DNA of 64,000 nt from Thalassotalea sp. LPB0316. Its GTDB lineage: Bacteria > Pseudomonadota > Gammaproteobacteria > Enterobacterales > Alteromonadaceae. This document shows positions 36,956 through 46,580 of the stretch, in pieces. The notes under the pieces are model-generated. The model worked only from the letters and a program-made list of their open reading frames with translations. It was not told where the DNA came from and ran no database searches. Within the stretch, counting starts at the first letter, position 1, and every line of letters starts with the position of its first letter. The stretch is taken from assembly GCF_014898095.1 (NCBI RefSeq), contig NZ_CP062946.1:2480001-2544000 (forward strand), in the 5' to 3' direction. Position numbers and translations under genes: made by a program.

Positions 36956-38590
36956 TTAATCAGCTAACCATCGTGATTTTAGTTGATGAAAAAGAATACT
37001 ATCTTTTTCGCTCAACTGGCTATTCTCGAGTAAACCTATCGTTTGCTCTGCTAATGCGATTTGCTCGATATCATGCTGATCTTGCTCTTTAATATTGATT
37101 AGCACCTTGAGAATACTCATCGCGAACTTTTCATTATTGGGCGACAAGGCTAACGCTTGTTCTAAACATTTAAGTGAAGAAACAAAGCGCCCTTTTTTAA
37201 AATATTCAACGGCCATTTGATTAAGCTTTCTGGCACTAAATTGTTGGCTTTTTTTATCTAACTTTTGGTCGAGGTAGTTATTAACCGCCTGACTATTTAG
37301 ATTTTCACTGTGACTTTGTTTCTCTATTTTAGCGAGCAACTCGTCTGACTCTTCTTGTAACCCAAGCTCTTGATAAACTTTTACTTTCTCTAAGTTGTTT
37401 TCAATATTAGCGCTTGCCCTTGTCGAAAAATGATTCTCAACAATACGCATCGCCTTATCTTCATTACCTTGAGTAGTATAAAGACGTGCCTTAGCCACCC
37501 ACACTTGTTGCTGAATATCTTCATCGTCGGCATAGTTTTGCTCAATTTGGCCAAGGCTGCGCTCAATCTCGTTAAATGTACTCGCCGCTTGTCCTTGTGC
37601 CAGTGAATTAACATAATCTAAACCCGAACGCACCATGTTAAGCTCGAACATCGGAGATTGGTGAATGGAGTTTTTAGCACAGCGAACCATGTTTTTACTG
37701 GCGAGATACTGACCAGCAAAATCATTATTCAATCTTGCTAATTCAAATAGTTTACGTTGTCTTTCAATGTTGCGTGGCGCAAGCTCACAAGCTTGTTTAA
37801 TTTGCTCATAAGCTAATTCATACTGCTTATTGTCGATGTAGTATTGAGCTAACAGATCATAAGTGGCAAAACGGGTGTCTGGCTTTTCCACTAATTGCCC
37901 TAATAATGTTTCTATATCAGCAATCTTGTTTTGCTGGAGTAAAGCATTAACAAAGCCTATATACACCCAAGAGTGTTGACACTGATTGAGTAATATTTTG
38001 AAAAACTGCTCTGCCTCTTTGAATTCTCTAAGTTTTAAATACGCTTGCCCTTTTAAACGGCAAACATTGAGGTGATAAGGTTTAAGCGAATCATCTAGCA
38101 GTAATCTATCAGCAAAATAGATCGCTTTAGCGTAGCGATTAAGATCGTATGCTAAATAAATATTAAATAACTTTTTCTTAATATTAATGGTCTTTGTTAA
38201 GCGCTCGACAACCTTTGCTTTGTTGAGCGGCTTTGACCAAAAATCGTCAGGTTGTAGTTCAACAATTGAATTGACTAACGCTTCAGAGGTTTCACCACTT
38301 AAAAAAATTAAAATAGTCCGCTTAGAAACAAAGCCTCTGGACTTGAGCTCTTCAAGTAAATGGAAACCGTCTTTGTCGCTTTTTACATTAAAAGCGCAAA
38401 TAACAATATGAAAGTAAGTTTTTTCACACAGTTTAAGTGCTTTGTAGGCGTTTGTACAAACGCTAACTTTGGTAATATTTAAATCTAGTAATGCGGTTTG
38501 CAAAAGATGATGAACAAACTCATTTTCGTCAACAATAAGTACATTCAGTTGGTGACTCAATGCCAATTCACTGGCGTGAGTTAGCTCCAT
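36956..38590 (-). CDS. Pseudo-receiver protein with TPR repeats
   Basis: The 544-residue protein starts with a CheY-like domain (15-135) and continues with tetratricopeptide helices to about 530 (for example KGQAYLKLREFKEAEQFFKI and KGRFVSSLKCLEQALALSPN). The acidic pair is Asp21/Glu22 and the conserved Lys is at 120 (SKPL), but the phospho-acceptor position reads VICAFN with Ala66 instead of Asp. It may bind partners without phosphorylation. It lies directly upstream of the GAF kinase on the same strand. The output of this family of receiver-TPR proteins is not known to me. Confidence 0.85.
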   Translation of the reverse strand: MELTHASELALSHQLNVLIVDENEFVHHLLQTALLDLNITKVSVCTNAYKALKLCEKTYFHIVICAFNVKSDKDGFHLLEELKSRGFVSKRTILIFLSGETSEALVNSIVELQPDDFWSKPLNKAKVVERLTKTINIKKKLFNIYLAYDLNRYAKAIYFADRLLLDDSLKPYHLNVCRLKGQAYLKLREFKEAEQFFKILLNQCQHSWVYIGFVNALLQQNKIADIETLLGQLVEKPDTRFATYDLLAQYYIDNKQYELAYEQIKQACELAPRNIERQRKLFELARLNNDFAGQYLASKNMVRCAKNSIHQSPMFELNMVRSGLDYVNSLAQGQAASTFNEIERSLGQIEQNYADDEDIQQQVWVAKARLYTTQGNEDKAMRIVENHFSTRASANIENNLEKVKVYQELGLQEESDELLAKIEKQSHSENLNSQAVNNYLDQKLDKKSQQFSARKLNQMAVEYFKKGRFVSSLKCLEQALALSPNNEKFAMSILKVLINIKEQDQHDIEQIALAEQTIGLLENSQLSEKDSILFHQLKSRWLAD

Positions 38591-38732
38591 ATCAATAATC
38601 CTTTCGCTTGTTTGCTTTTATAATGTTTAAACCGAGAATAAAAAATACGTGTAGATAAAAAGTTAGGCTTTTAGCTTGCACATACATTTATGCCCTATCC
38701 GCGCAATGCATGCAAATAAAACGCATCGCAGG

Positions 38733-39557
38733 CTATGAGATAACCGCTTTTTTGACTTTATCTTTGTAACTTCGGCTGACTTTTAGCTCTTTGTCGTTCT
38801 TCATGACTAAATAGTATTCACCATTAACTTGCGAGCAGAATTTTGCGATGAAATGTTTATTGACAATAATTGAGCGATGACAGCGAATAAATTGTCGAGG
38901 ATCTAGGCTTTCCTCAAGCTCTTTCATCGTTTTTCGTAGGATATGGGTCGTGTCTGTGGTGTGGACGCACATATAATCGCCAGCAGCATCTATCCACATG
39001 ATGGTTTTTACTGCCACTCTTGATACTTCGCCAGCATCTTTGATTGGCAGAATATCAGAATAGCTTGATAACGTACTTATTTCGTCCTTTTCTAAGCCTT
39101 CGATTAGCTGTTGGTAATCATTACCCGTAACGTCGCTAACAAAATTCAACAACTGATCTTTGTGTTGTTTATCAATGTTAGATTGAATACTTTGTTTGAC
39201 TTTTTCAATCGCCTGATCGATACGCTGTTCATCTGCCGGTTTCAATAAATAGTCTAACGCGTGAACTTCAAAAGCTTTTAGCGCATATTGATCAAACGCA
39301 GTAACAAAGACAATATTAGGCAGTGGTATTTGCTCGTTGACGAGTGCTTCTAATACATCAAAGCCTGTCATACCTGGCATTTGAATGTCTAGAAACAATA
39401 AATCTGGCGCTAGCTCTCTAACTGCGTTAATCGCCTCTCGACCATTGGAACACTCAGCAACAATGTTTATATCGCTGCGTTTACTCAGCCTAACACGCAA
39501 GCCTTTTCGGGCAAGGGGTTCATCGTCAACAATAATGGTTGTTAACTGATTGTCCAT
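38733..39557 (-). CDS. LytTR-family response regulator
   Basis: The 274-residue protein has a complete receiver domain (Asp11/Asp12, phospho-acceptor Asp57 in LLFLDIQMPG, Lys in LLKPAD) and a C-terminal LytTR DNA-binding domain (about 170-272, with FIRCHRSIIVNKHFI and LKVSRSYKDKVK). It follows the LytS-like kinase gene by 4 bp and will be its partner. Target genes are not evident from the sequence. Confidence 0.93.
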   Translation of the reverse strand: MDNQLTTIIVDDEPLARKGLRVRLSKRSDINIVAECSNGREAINAVRELAPDLLFLDIQMPGMTGFDVLEALVNEQIPLPNIVFVTAFDQYALKAFEVHALDYLLKPADEQRIDQAIEKVKQSIQSNIDKQHKDQLLNFVSDVTGNDYQQLIEGLEKDEISTLSSYSDILPIKDAGEVSRVAVKTIMWIDAAGDYMCVHTTDTTHILRKTMKELEESLDPRQFIRCHRSIIVNKHFIAKFCSQVNGEYYLVMKNDKELKVSRSYKDKVKKAVIS

Positions 39558-39561
39558 CTAG

Positions 39562-40626
39562 CTACCTTTCTTGAAATGGAATACGAATATTAACTTTTAC
39601 GCCCGACGGGGTATTATTGGCCACGACTAGCGAGTAGTTGTCTCGATACAAGGCATTTAAACGCTCTCTTGTATTGGCTAAACCAACACCGTTTTCACGG
39701 TAAAGGTTACCATTTTCGATTTGGGCACCTGGACCATTGTCTGCTAGTTCGAGTAACAAGTCGTCGCCAAACTTGGTTACCGTCACCGCTATAGTACCAC
39801 CGCTTTCTTGTGTCGCAATAGCATATTTAATCGCATTCTCGGCGATTGGCTGGAAAATCATACTGGGAACCAAAGCGTTCTGACAATTATCGTCGATATC
39901 TATAACAACTTTCAAACGCTCCTCAAAGCGCACTTTTTCTATATCAAGATATAACTCAAGTACGTGAATTTCACTCGATAGCGTCACCCGCTTCATCGGA
40001 TCTTTATCTAAGGTATAACGCAAAAACTCACTTAATTTGGTCACCATTTTATTAGCGCTTTCGTTTTCCTCAACCAAAATAAGTGTAGAGATTGCATTTA
40101 GTGTGTTGAATAAAAAATGTGGATTTAGCTGATAACGCAGCATCTTTAATTGAGCTTGGTGAGCGATGGTATTGGCCTGTAATACGTTTTGTTTTTCTTT
40201 CTGGAGCATTTGGTAATACTTGATACCAAAATACAAGCCACTCCAGCTTAAAATGATATAGAAAGACCATACACTGTTTTGGGTGTAATACAGCCAAAAA
40301 TCAGGGGTATAACCGTGTTTATAGATTGTCCAATAGGTGAAGTTTTTAATAACTTGCCAAATAACACCAACAATATAGGAGCTGACAACCACAACAATAG
40401 CAATTTTTAACGGCGAGAAATTCCACGCACGGCGATAGATATAACGCAAAGGAATGGTGATCATCCAACCGGCATAAGCATTAAGAAAAATAATGACGGC
40501 AAAAATCGGACGCAGATCATGTAATAACGAACCAAGGTAATGGACAAAGGCAAAGCCCAGCCAACCTGCGGTGTGTAATACCCAGAAAAAACGATTACGA
40601 TCTTCTATTAATGCTTTCCAATTCAC
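39562..40626 (-). CDS. LytS-like sensor histidine kinase
   Basis: The 354-residue kinase has four predicted membrane spans in the first 140 residues, then the His_kinase motif LRYQLNPHFLFNTLNAISTL (about 157-176) and a HATPase domain with PIAENAIKYAI and LADNGPGAQ. It pairs with the LytTR regulator 4 bp downstream. There is no extracytoplasmic sensor domain, so the signal may come from the membrane. Confidence 0.92.
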   Translation of the reverse strand: MNWKALIEDRNRFFWVLHTAGWLGFAFVHYLGSLLHDLRPIFAVIIFLNAYAGWMITIPLRYIYRRAWNFSPLKIAIVVVVSSYIVGVIWQVIKNFTYWTIYKHGYTPDFWLYYTQNSVWSFYIILSWSGLYFGIKYYQMLQKEKQNVLQANTIAHQAQLKMLRYQLNPHFLFNTLNAISTLILVEENESANKMVTKLSEFLRYTLDKDPMKRVTLSSEIHVLELYLDIEKVRFEERLKVVIDIDDNCQNALVPSMIFQPIAENAIKYAIATQESGGTIAVTVTKFGDDLLLELADNGPGAQIENGNLYRENGVGLANTRERLNALYRDNYSLVVANNTPSGVKVNIRIPFQER

Positions 40627-40727
40627 AAAGTAGTCTCTTCCAATAATTCAATTTAATTATGCGGTAACGGGGTCAAAGCGTCATTACGGCTAATCGTAAC
40701 TTACCGACTTTTGGTCGCATTTTTGAA

Positions 40728-41570
40728 TTATTGAGATAGCTGAGCAAAATATTTATCGGCTTGGCAGCGAAATGACTTGATATTTTGTTGTTGACCACGA
40801 GCTTGAAACCACAGTGCATTAATGGCGCAAGCTAGCTCGAAATAAAAATAACACTTAGTGGTCGTATGGTTGATCGGATGGTTTGGACTACTGCTGTTAT
40901 AGCGTTTAACGGCAGCATCGATATCCGTAGCGCTCAAGCCATTAATACTCAACGCCATCATTAAATCATAGCTATTTGGGGCAATCGATACCGCTTCAAA
41001 ATCAATGAGTTTATACCCCTTTGGCTCAACAAAAAGGTTATTCATATTCAAATCACCATGGCAAATTACCAGTGACTCGCTACCTTGCTCTTGTCTTTTA
41101 ACCTTATTGAGGAGGGTGTCAATGTTAGCAGTTTGATGTGGTGAGAGCTGGCAACTACTAGCAAGTTCAGTTAGCACCTGATAGAAATTGAGCGGCTTGA
41201 TCACCGAATTATTTAACTCGACTGGAGGGTTGTTGTGGAACAAAACGAGGGCGTTAACTAAATGTTCAAGCAGCGCTTGCTTCGATAGCTGACAATCACC
41301 TAATAACGGTGCGTTGATATATTCGCTAATAATCAGCTGAGGTTGGCTGGCAATTAAACGCGGGGCATAAGCTTTATTGGCAGCTAAAATGGTTAGTTCA
41401 GTATCAAAGGCTGCACGATGACCAAACCGCTTAACAACATATACTCCGCTAGCCGTCGTAATGCGATAAACCTGTTGGCTACACCCTATCGTTATCTGTT
41501 CTATCTGGTTTAATTCTACACCAAGTAACAACTCGATCTGATGAGATAGCACTTGCTCGTTCATTAGCAA
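40728..41570 (-). CDS. Aminoglycoside/choline-kinase-fold phosphotransferase, probable thiamine kinase
   Basis: The 280-residue protein shows the APH-family Brenner motif VICHGDLNMNNLFV (about 172-185) and the metal-binding KLIDFEAVSIAPNSYDLMMA (about 193-212). Size equals E. coli ThiK (274), which phosphorylates thiamine. As the last gene of a TPP-riboswitch operon with receptor, binding protein and PnuT transporter, phosphorylation of imported thiamine is the best guess. Sequence alone does not exclude another small-molecule substrate. Confidence 0.8.
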   Translation of the reverse strand: MLMNEQVLSHQIELLLGVELNQIEQITIGCSQQVYRITTASGVYVVKRFGHRAAFDTELTILAANKAYAPRLIASQPQLIISEYINAPLLGDCQLSKQALLEHLVNALVLFHNNPPVELNNSVIKPLNFYQVLTELASSCQLSPHQTANIDTLLNKVKRQEQGSESLVICHGDLNMNNLFVEPKGYKLIDFEAVSIAPNSYDLMMALSINGLSATDIDAAVKRYNSSSPNHPINHTTTKCYFYFELACAINALWFQARGQQQNIKSFRCQADKYFAQLSQ

Positions 41571-41586
41571 TAGTTCAATGCCTTGG

Positions 41587-42222
41587 TTATACAGCAGTTC
41601 GCGTTGAACTAAGTGCTAGGTTTGCTTGGCTTTTATACATTTTAAACCATTGGAAAAAACCATAACCAGCAAATACCGTATAGAAAACAAACAGCAATGC
41701 AGTGGGCTGCAAATCTTTCTCTATGTAGATAAAGATAGAGACTAGGTCTATGACGACCCAATACAGCCAGTTTTCTAACACGCGCTTGACCACTAAATAG
41801 GTACCAAAGACGGCAAAAACGGTCGTTGCCGCATCAATATATGGGAAGTCTGTTGGGGTATAGCTCGCCATTAACCAACCAAGTGCGAGGCTAACTAACG
41901 CCAGTAATGCAACCGCTTTTAAGTGAAAACAACCGGTATATGACACAATTGGTAGATCATTAGTTTGCTGTTGTTTCGCCCTATTCCAGTTTAGCCAGCC
42001 GATAATAGCCATAGCAAAGTAATAGACCTGCAATAAGCTATCCATCCACAAATACACGTCATAGAATATCGCGGTGTAGACTAATGTCGACACCAACGCC
42101 ATAGGCCAACACCAGATACTGCCCTTAGCTGCGAAGATAACATACAGTAAAGCGGTAACTACTCCGATTGCCTCGAGCACGGGCAGATTTAAGTAATAAT
42201 TGAATGATGCTACAACGTCCAT
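41587..42222 (-). CDS. pnuT: PnuC-family thiamine transporter PnuT
   Basis: The 211-residue protein has about seven membrane spans and PnuC-family motifs: GSIWCWPMALVSTLVYTAIF (about 29-48), YFAMAIIGWLNW and NWLYWVVIDLVSIFIYIEKD. PnuC proteins facilitate vitamin uptake driven by phosphorylation. Placement under a TPP riboswitch and next to a thiamine receptor and kinase indicates thiamine rather than nicotinamide riboside. The gene starts 2 bp after the YkoF-like gene. Confidence 0.88.
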   Translation of the reverse strand: MDVVASFNYYLNLPVLEAIGVVTALLYVIFAAKGSIWCWPMALVSTLVYTAIFYDVYLWMDSLLQVYYFAMAIIGWLNWNRAKQQQTNDLPIVSYTGCFHLKAVALLALVSLALGWLMASYTPTDFPYIDAATTVFAVFGTYLVVKRVLENWLYWVVIDLVSIFIYIEKDLQPTALLFVFYTVFAGYGFFQWFKMYKSQANLALSSTRTAV

Positions 42223-42224
42223 AA

Positions 42225-42506
42225 TTAAGTGTTTGTGTTCATCTGGTGATTAATAAGATGAGAGCGGTCACTGGCAATCATTTTCAAAATAAAGACTGCG
42301 CTGCCAGTGTGTTCGTGTACGCGTTTAATTTCAGCCATCACACTGGATGTCGTTAGTTGATACTCGCCAAAAACCTGGGTGCTCATACCATTGGTGATAA
42401 CTTTAAGCCCGTCGATTTGACTTAGGCGTTCAATGAACGCCCAAATCTCATCTTTATATTCGGCTTCAGCCAACGGATACAAGCTGATCTCAAAAGATAC
42501 TTGCAT
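42225..42506 (-). CDS. YkoF/MTH1187-family thiamine-binding protein
   Basis: A 93-residue protein starting MQVSFEISLYPLAE, with FIERLSQIDGLKVITNGMST, matching the thiamine-binding fold of the YkoF/MTH1187 family (about 95 residues). It has no signal peptide, so it is probably cytoplasmic. Its place between the TonB receptor (11 bp) and pnuT (2 bp) fits a thiamine carrier or sensor role. Confidence 0.82.
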   Translation of the reverse strand: MQVSFEISLYPLAEAEYKDEIWAFIERLSQIDGLKVITNGMSTQVFGEYQLTTSSVMAEIKRVHEHTGSAVFILKMIASDRSHLINHQMNTNT

Positions 42507-42517
42507 CTATATCGCTC

Positions 42518-44617
42518 CTAAAATTGATAGTCGAATGTCGCGCCAAAGACCATTGGCTCGCCATATTGATAATATGCTTTAGGAGTATAACCATCACGAG
42601 GATCATTACCAAAATAAAAGCCGCGAGTTTGATAATCTTTGTCGGCTAAGTTTCGTGCCCAAACTTTTACTAACCAATCGTCTGCTTGATAAGTAAACGA
42701 TGCATTGAGAAGAACAACAGCATCTGATTTTTGCTCGTGAGAATCAGAAAAATAGAACGCGTCTTTACCTTCAACCGATGCAGAAAACGACAGTGCTTGA
42801 TTGATCAGGTAATCAAAACCGAGGTGAAATTGATAATTTGGCGCATGCGCTTGCTCGCGTCCTGATAAATCTTCGCCATTAGCATTGATAAAACCGCTGA
42901 AATCAGTTTCAAGCAGGCCTAGCATGCCAAATACTTGTAAATCTGAACTTAGCTGCCATTGACCTTCAAGTTCTAAACCATAGTTGGTGCCCTGTGCCGC
43001 ATTGCCCAAATAATCAATAAATTCTGAACTGCCGTCTTCACGGACAATCGTTTGCGAGCTTTTTACTTGAACATCTTTGCGATCCATGAAAAACAGCGTT
43101 GCGGCAACGTAAGCATCACCGTTTAACAAACTCGACTTATAACCTACTTCATAATTCCATAAATACTCAGGGTCGAATGTGCGCAATTCATCTGGCAGTG
43201 TACCATCAGTGTTTGCCCCACCCGCTTTATAGCCACGATGAACGCCGGCATAAACCATCTGGTCGCTATCGATATGATGTGCTAACACAACTTTGCCACC
43301 TAACGCGCTATCAGATAAATCTTCGTAAAAACCGTCAGAGTTTTCATAAGTTGCATCGCGTGTTTCATAACGCAGACCTGTTGTTAACACAGTGTTCTTC
43401 GAAAGTTGCGTGTCAAATTGGCCAAAAACGGCAATTGAATCGGCGTTAAACGATGAATAAAAATCACTGTCGAGATAGGTGTATTGACGGGTTAAGTCTT
43501 CGTCTTCGTTTTTAAAATAAATCCCGCCAATCCACTGAGTTGTGCCATTGAAGATTTCGCTACCTTCAGTTGAACTAAAACGAAACTCAGCTGTATTCGT
43601 TGCTTTATCGCGATAGTAATAGTCGACTGACGCATAATCACCATATGGGCAATCGTTTATTTGACATAATGTAGGGTTCGACCAATCTTCATCGTAACCG
43701 TAGGCTAAATCAGAATTGGCTACGGCTAACAAGGTTTCAAATAGCACATGGTCAAAACCGCTATAGTTAAACTTAGCTGACACTGCACTGGTTTTTTGCT
43801 CATCTGATCCTGGGTTGTCAGATAATGTCTGACGGGTATTATCAAGTGAAAACGCATCATAGCCGTTATCAAAATCAAAATGCATTGCGCTTAAATCAAT
43901 CGATAAATTATCTGATGCTTCAATAGCTAATTTACCACGAACACTCAATTCATCGCGATTATTGGTATCTTGAACATTGAGGTAATCATTTTCAATAAAG
44001 CCATCACTGTTGTATTGTTCAACGGCAAAACGATAATTAACGCGCTCTGATGCAGGGCCAGAAAGCGCAACACCGGCGCTATAGCTACCGTAATTACCAG
44101 CGCTTAGTTTGACGTTACCTTCAAAATCTTCGGTTGGCGCTTTGGTGACGATATTGATCATACCAGCAAGAGCATTAGCACCAAACCGTGTGCCTTGCGG
44201 GCCGCGAAATACTTCGGTTTGTTCAACATCAAACAACGAAGATACTGAGCCAATACCGTTAAATTCTACGCCATCGATAATTACTCCGACAGATGGATTA
44301 ATGGCTTCACTAAATTGGCTGCGTTCACCAATACCGCGAATTTGATAATAACGCGCACGTTGCGAGCCACTTGAAAAATTTACATTAGGCGTTAATGCAA
44401 TGATCTCTTCAAGGTTTTGGGCACCGCGCTCTAAAATTTGTTGTTCGCCAACAATAGAAACCGCACTAGCACTGCGCTTTAACTGTGTTTGACGAAAATC
44501 GCCTTGCACAATTATGGTTTCAATGTCTGCGTCGATAGCATCATCTGCATAGGCTTGCGGCAGGATAAGGGTTGCCGCTAAGGCAACAAATAATGGAGAT
44601 TTTTTAAAATGTGTCAT
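42518..44617 (-). CDS. TonB-dependent receptor for thiamine
   Basis: The receptor of about 699 residues has a signal peptide (SPLFVALAATLILPQAYA), a TonB box (IETIIVQGD), a plug domain (about 45-155) and a 22-strand barrel ending VFGATFDYQF. ATG 44617 (MTHFKKS) is chosen because the longer frame runs through the TPP riboswitch. Regulation by thiamine pyrophosphate and the following YkoF-like, pnuT and kinase genes identify the probable ligand as thiamine. Confidence 0.9.
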   Translation of the reverse strand: MTHFKKSPLFVALAATLILPQAYADDAIDADIETIIVQGDFRQTQLKRSASAVSIVGEQQILERGAQNLEEIIALTPNVNFSSGSQRARYYQIRGIGERSQFSEAINPSVGVIIDGVEFNGIGSVSSLFDVEQTEVFRGPQGTRFGANALAGMINIVTKAPTEDFEGNVKLSAGNYGSYSAGVALSGPASERVNYRFAVEQYNSDGFIENDYLNVQDTNNRDELSVRGKLAIEASDNLSIDLSAMHFDFDNGYDAFSLDNTRQTLSDNPGSDEQKTSAVSAKFNYSGFDHVLFETLLAVANSDLAYGYDEDWSNPTLCQINDCPYGDYASVDYYYRDKATNTAEFRFSSTEGSEIFNGTTQWIGGIYFKNEDEDLTRQYTYLDSDFYSSFNADSIAVFGQFDTQLSKNTVLTTGLRYETRDATYENSDGFYEDLSDSALGGKVVLAHHIDSDQMVYAGVHRGYKAGGANTDGTLPDELRTFDPEYLWNYEVGYKSSLLNGDAYVAATLFFMDRKDVQVKSSQTIVREDGSSEFIDYLGNAAQGTNYGLELEGQWQLSSDLQVFGMLGLLETDFSGFINANGEDLSGREQAHAPNYQFHLGFDYLINQALSFSASVEGKDAFYFSDSHEQKSDAVVLLNASFTYQADDWLVKVWARNLADKDYQTRGFYFGNDPRDGYTPKAYYQYGEPMVFGATFDYQF

Positions 44618-44689
44618 GTTGATCTCATTTCTCAATGGGACCAGCAATAAGGACGGTAATAAAGTTATTTTTATAATGTGATAACGCTT

Positions 44690-44811
44690 AACCATTCCTA
44701 CGCTGGTATAATCCAGTTCAGGTTCTAAGGGTTCCGAAAACGGTCTCAGCGCTATATCAACTTGCTCAACTCTTGTTAAATTGAGTGATTGAGATATTGC
44801 ACCCCTTGGCT
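44690..44811 (-). promoter_or_regulatory. TPP (THI-box) riboswitch
   Basis: The minus strand contains the conserved blocks in order: GGGGTGC (44806-44800), GCTGAGA, ACCCTT-GAACCTGA and CTGGATTATACCAGCG, followed by AGGAATGG. AGCCA and TGGTT close the P1 stem. It lies 72 bp before the thiamine receptor start. I saw no strong downstream terminator, so control may act on translation initiation. Confidence 0.95.
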
Positions 44812-44874
44812 TCGGTGCGCATATTAACAAGAAATTTAAATATTTAAAGCGTTTTTTGTTCTAAGTAATTAAAA

Positions 44875-44908
44875 AACAAAAAAAGGCTTACGCATTACGT
44901 AAACCTTT
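44875..44908 (-). terminator. Terminator of hinT
   Basis: On the minus strand GGTTTACG and CGTAAGCC pair around a short loop, followed by T7, about 30 bp after the hinT stop. Confidence 0.85.
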
Positions 44909-44939
44909 GATTCATTTTACTTAGCAAAGTTAATCAGAG

Positions 44940-45290
44940 TTAAATCGCTAACATTGGCCCTAGTGGCTGACCACCGAGTAAATGCATGTGAATATGATAA
45001 ACCTCTTGGCCACCGTGTTTGTTGCAATTCATTATTAAACGATAACCATTTTCACTAATGCCTGCGTCTTTTGCTAACTTCGCAGCGACGGTAAACAGGC
45101 GACCTAGCGCGAGTTCATCATCTTGGGTTACATCGTTTACCGTTGGGATCAATTTATTAGGAATGATCAAAATATGGGTGTTCGCACGCGGTGAAATATC
45201 GCGAAATGCCGTCACTAATTCATCTTGGTATAGCAATTCCGTTGGTATTTCACGTCGGATAATTTTTGAAAAAATGGTTTCTTCTGCCAT
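44940..45290 (-). CDS. hinT: HIT-family purine nucleoside phosphoramidase HinT
   Basis: The 116-residue protein hydrolyses adenosine phosphoramidates. The histidine triad reads HIHMHLLGG near residues 99-107, with [16 protein letters not shown] earlier. ATG 45290 (MAEETIF) has AGGA six bases upstream; an in-frame TTG two codons earlier is less suitable. It lies 38 bp after metC on the same strand. Confidence 0.95.
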   Translation of the reverse strand: MAEETIFSKIIRREIPTELLYQDELVTAFRDISPRANTHILIIPNKLIPTVNDVTQDDELALGRLFTVAAKLAKDAGISENGYRLIMNCNKHGGQEVYHIHMHLLGGQPLGPMLAI

Positions 45291-45328
45291 GGTCAATCCT
45301 GCTAACTATTTGTTAAACCAATCATAGG

Positions 45329-46504
45329 TTAATTCAATGCTTGATGAAAGCGATTAAACGCGCGTTCTAGATCGTCAATCAAATCCTCAACGTCTTCTAA
45401 ACCAATATGAAGGCGAACAAGGGGCGCTTGATAAGGCCATGTCGTCGCACTGCGCAATGCTTGAACATTGTTAACGCCAATGACTAAACTTTCAAATCCG
45501 CCCCAAGAATAGCCCATTTTAAAATGCTCCATACCCTCTAAAAAGGCATTGAGTGCTTGTTGATTACCCTGTTTAAAAACAAAAGAGAACAAACCGTTAG
45601 CACCGAGAAAATCGCGTTTAAACACCTCATGCCCAGGACACGATGGCAAGGCTGGATGTAACACGACTTCAACGTCATCTCGTTGATCGATATAGTGTGC
45701 GACTTTAAGCGCATTTTCCTGATGCTGCTTTAATCTAACACCCAGTGTTCTGATACCGCGCATTGCCAAATACAAATCATCAGGTGAGGTACATTGCCCC
45801 ATTAAATAGCTGTTTTCTCTCAGCTGTGGCCAGTGCTCTTGTGTCGCCGTTGCCGTACCAAGCATGACATCTGAGTGACCAACGACATATTTGGTCGCCG
45901 CTTGGATCGAAATATCGACACCGTGCTCAAAAGGTTGGAAATTTATTGGTGATGCCCAAGTATTATCGAGCATTACAATACAGTTGTGCTGATGCGCAAT
46001 CTGAGCAAGCGTTGGTACATCTTGTACTTCCATCGTTAATGAACCCGGTGACTCAAGAAATAATACTTTAGTATTTTCTTGAATCAGTTGTTCAATGCCT
46101 TCACCAATTAACGGATCGTAATAGGTTGTGGTAATACCAAGTTTAGCCAACACTTTGTCGCAAAAATCGCGCGTGGGTTCGTACGCCGTATCCACCATCA
46201 GAATGTGATCGCCGGTTTCGACAAAAGATAATATTGCGTTAGTGATTGCGGCAGTACCTGATGGGTATAATGCGCACCCTGCTCCACCTTCGAGTTCGGT
46301 CATGGCATCGCTAAAGGCAAATGAGGTCGAGGTGCCACGACGGCCGTAAAACAATACTTGGTTACCGCGGTTTGCCGTCGCGTGCTTCATCTCTTTTATC
46401 GAGTCAAAAACAACGGTAGATGCGCGCTCTACTGGCGGATTAACAACATTACCCGTCCATTTTTTACTGCGACCGGCATTGACTATTTGGGTTTGCTTTT
46501 TCAC
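45329..46504 (-). CDS. metC: Cystathionine beta-lyase
   Basis: The 391-residue PLP enzyme splits cystathionine to homocysteine, pyruvate and ammonia for methionine synthesis. FYGRRGTSTSFAF (about 53-65), YPSGTAAIT, DNTWASP and the Schiff-base motif AATKYVVGHSD (Lys near 204) are all present. RGTxT at this position and overall length match bacterial MetC rather than MetB. Confidence 0.93.
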   Translation of the reverse strand: MKKQTQIVNAGRSKKWTGNVVNPPVERASTVVFDSIKEMKHATANRGNQVLFYGRRGTSTSFAFSDAMTELEGGAGCALYPSGTAAITNAILSFVETGDHILMVDTAYEPTRDFCDKVLAKLGITTTYYDPLIGEGIEQLIQENTKVLFLESPGSLTMEVQDVPTLAQIAHQHNCIVMLDNTWASPINFQPFEHGVDISIQAATKYVVGHSDVMLGTATATQEHWPQLRENSYLMGQCTSPDDLYLAMRGIRTLGVRLKQHQENALKVAHYIDQRDDVEVVLHPALPSCPGHEVFKRDFLGANGLFSFVFKQGNQQALNAFLEGMEHFKMGYSWGGFESLVIGVNNVQALRSATTWPYQAPLVRLHIGLEDVEDLIDDLERAFNRFHQALN

Positions 46505-46580
46505 GGTGACGACCTTTACATCAATTTAGCTATCTAGCCATCTAAAATAATCAAGCCAAGGCATAACTGCAAGCCAAAAT

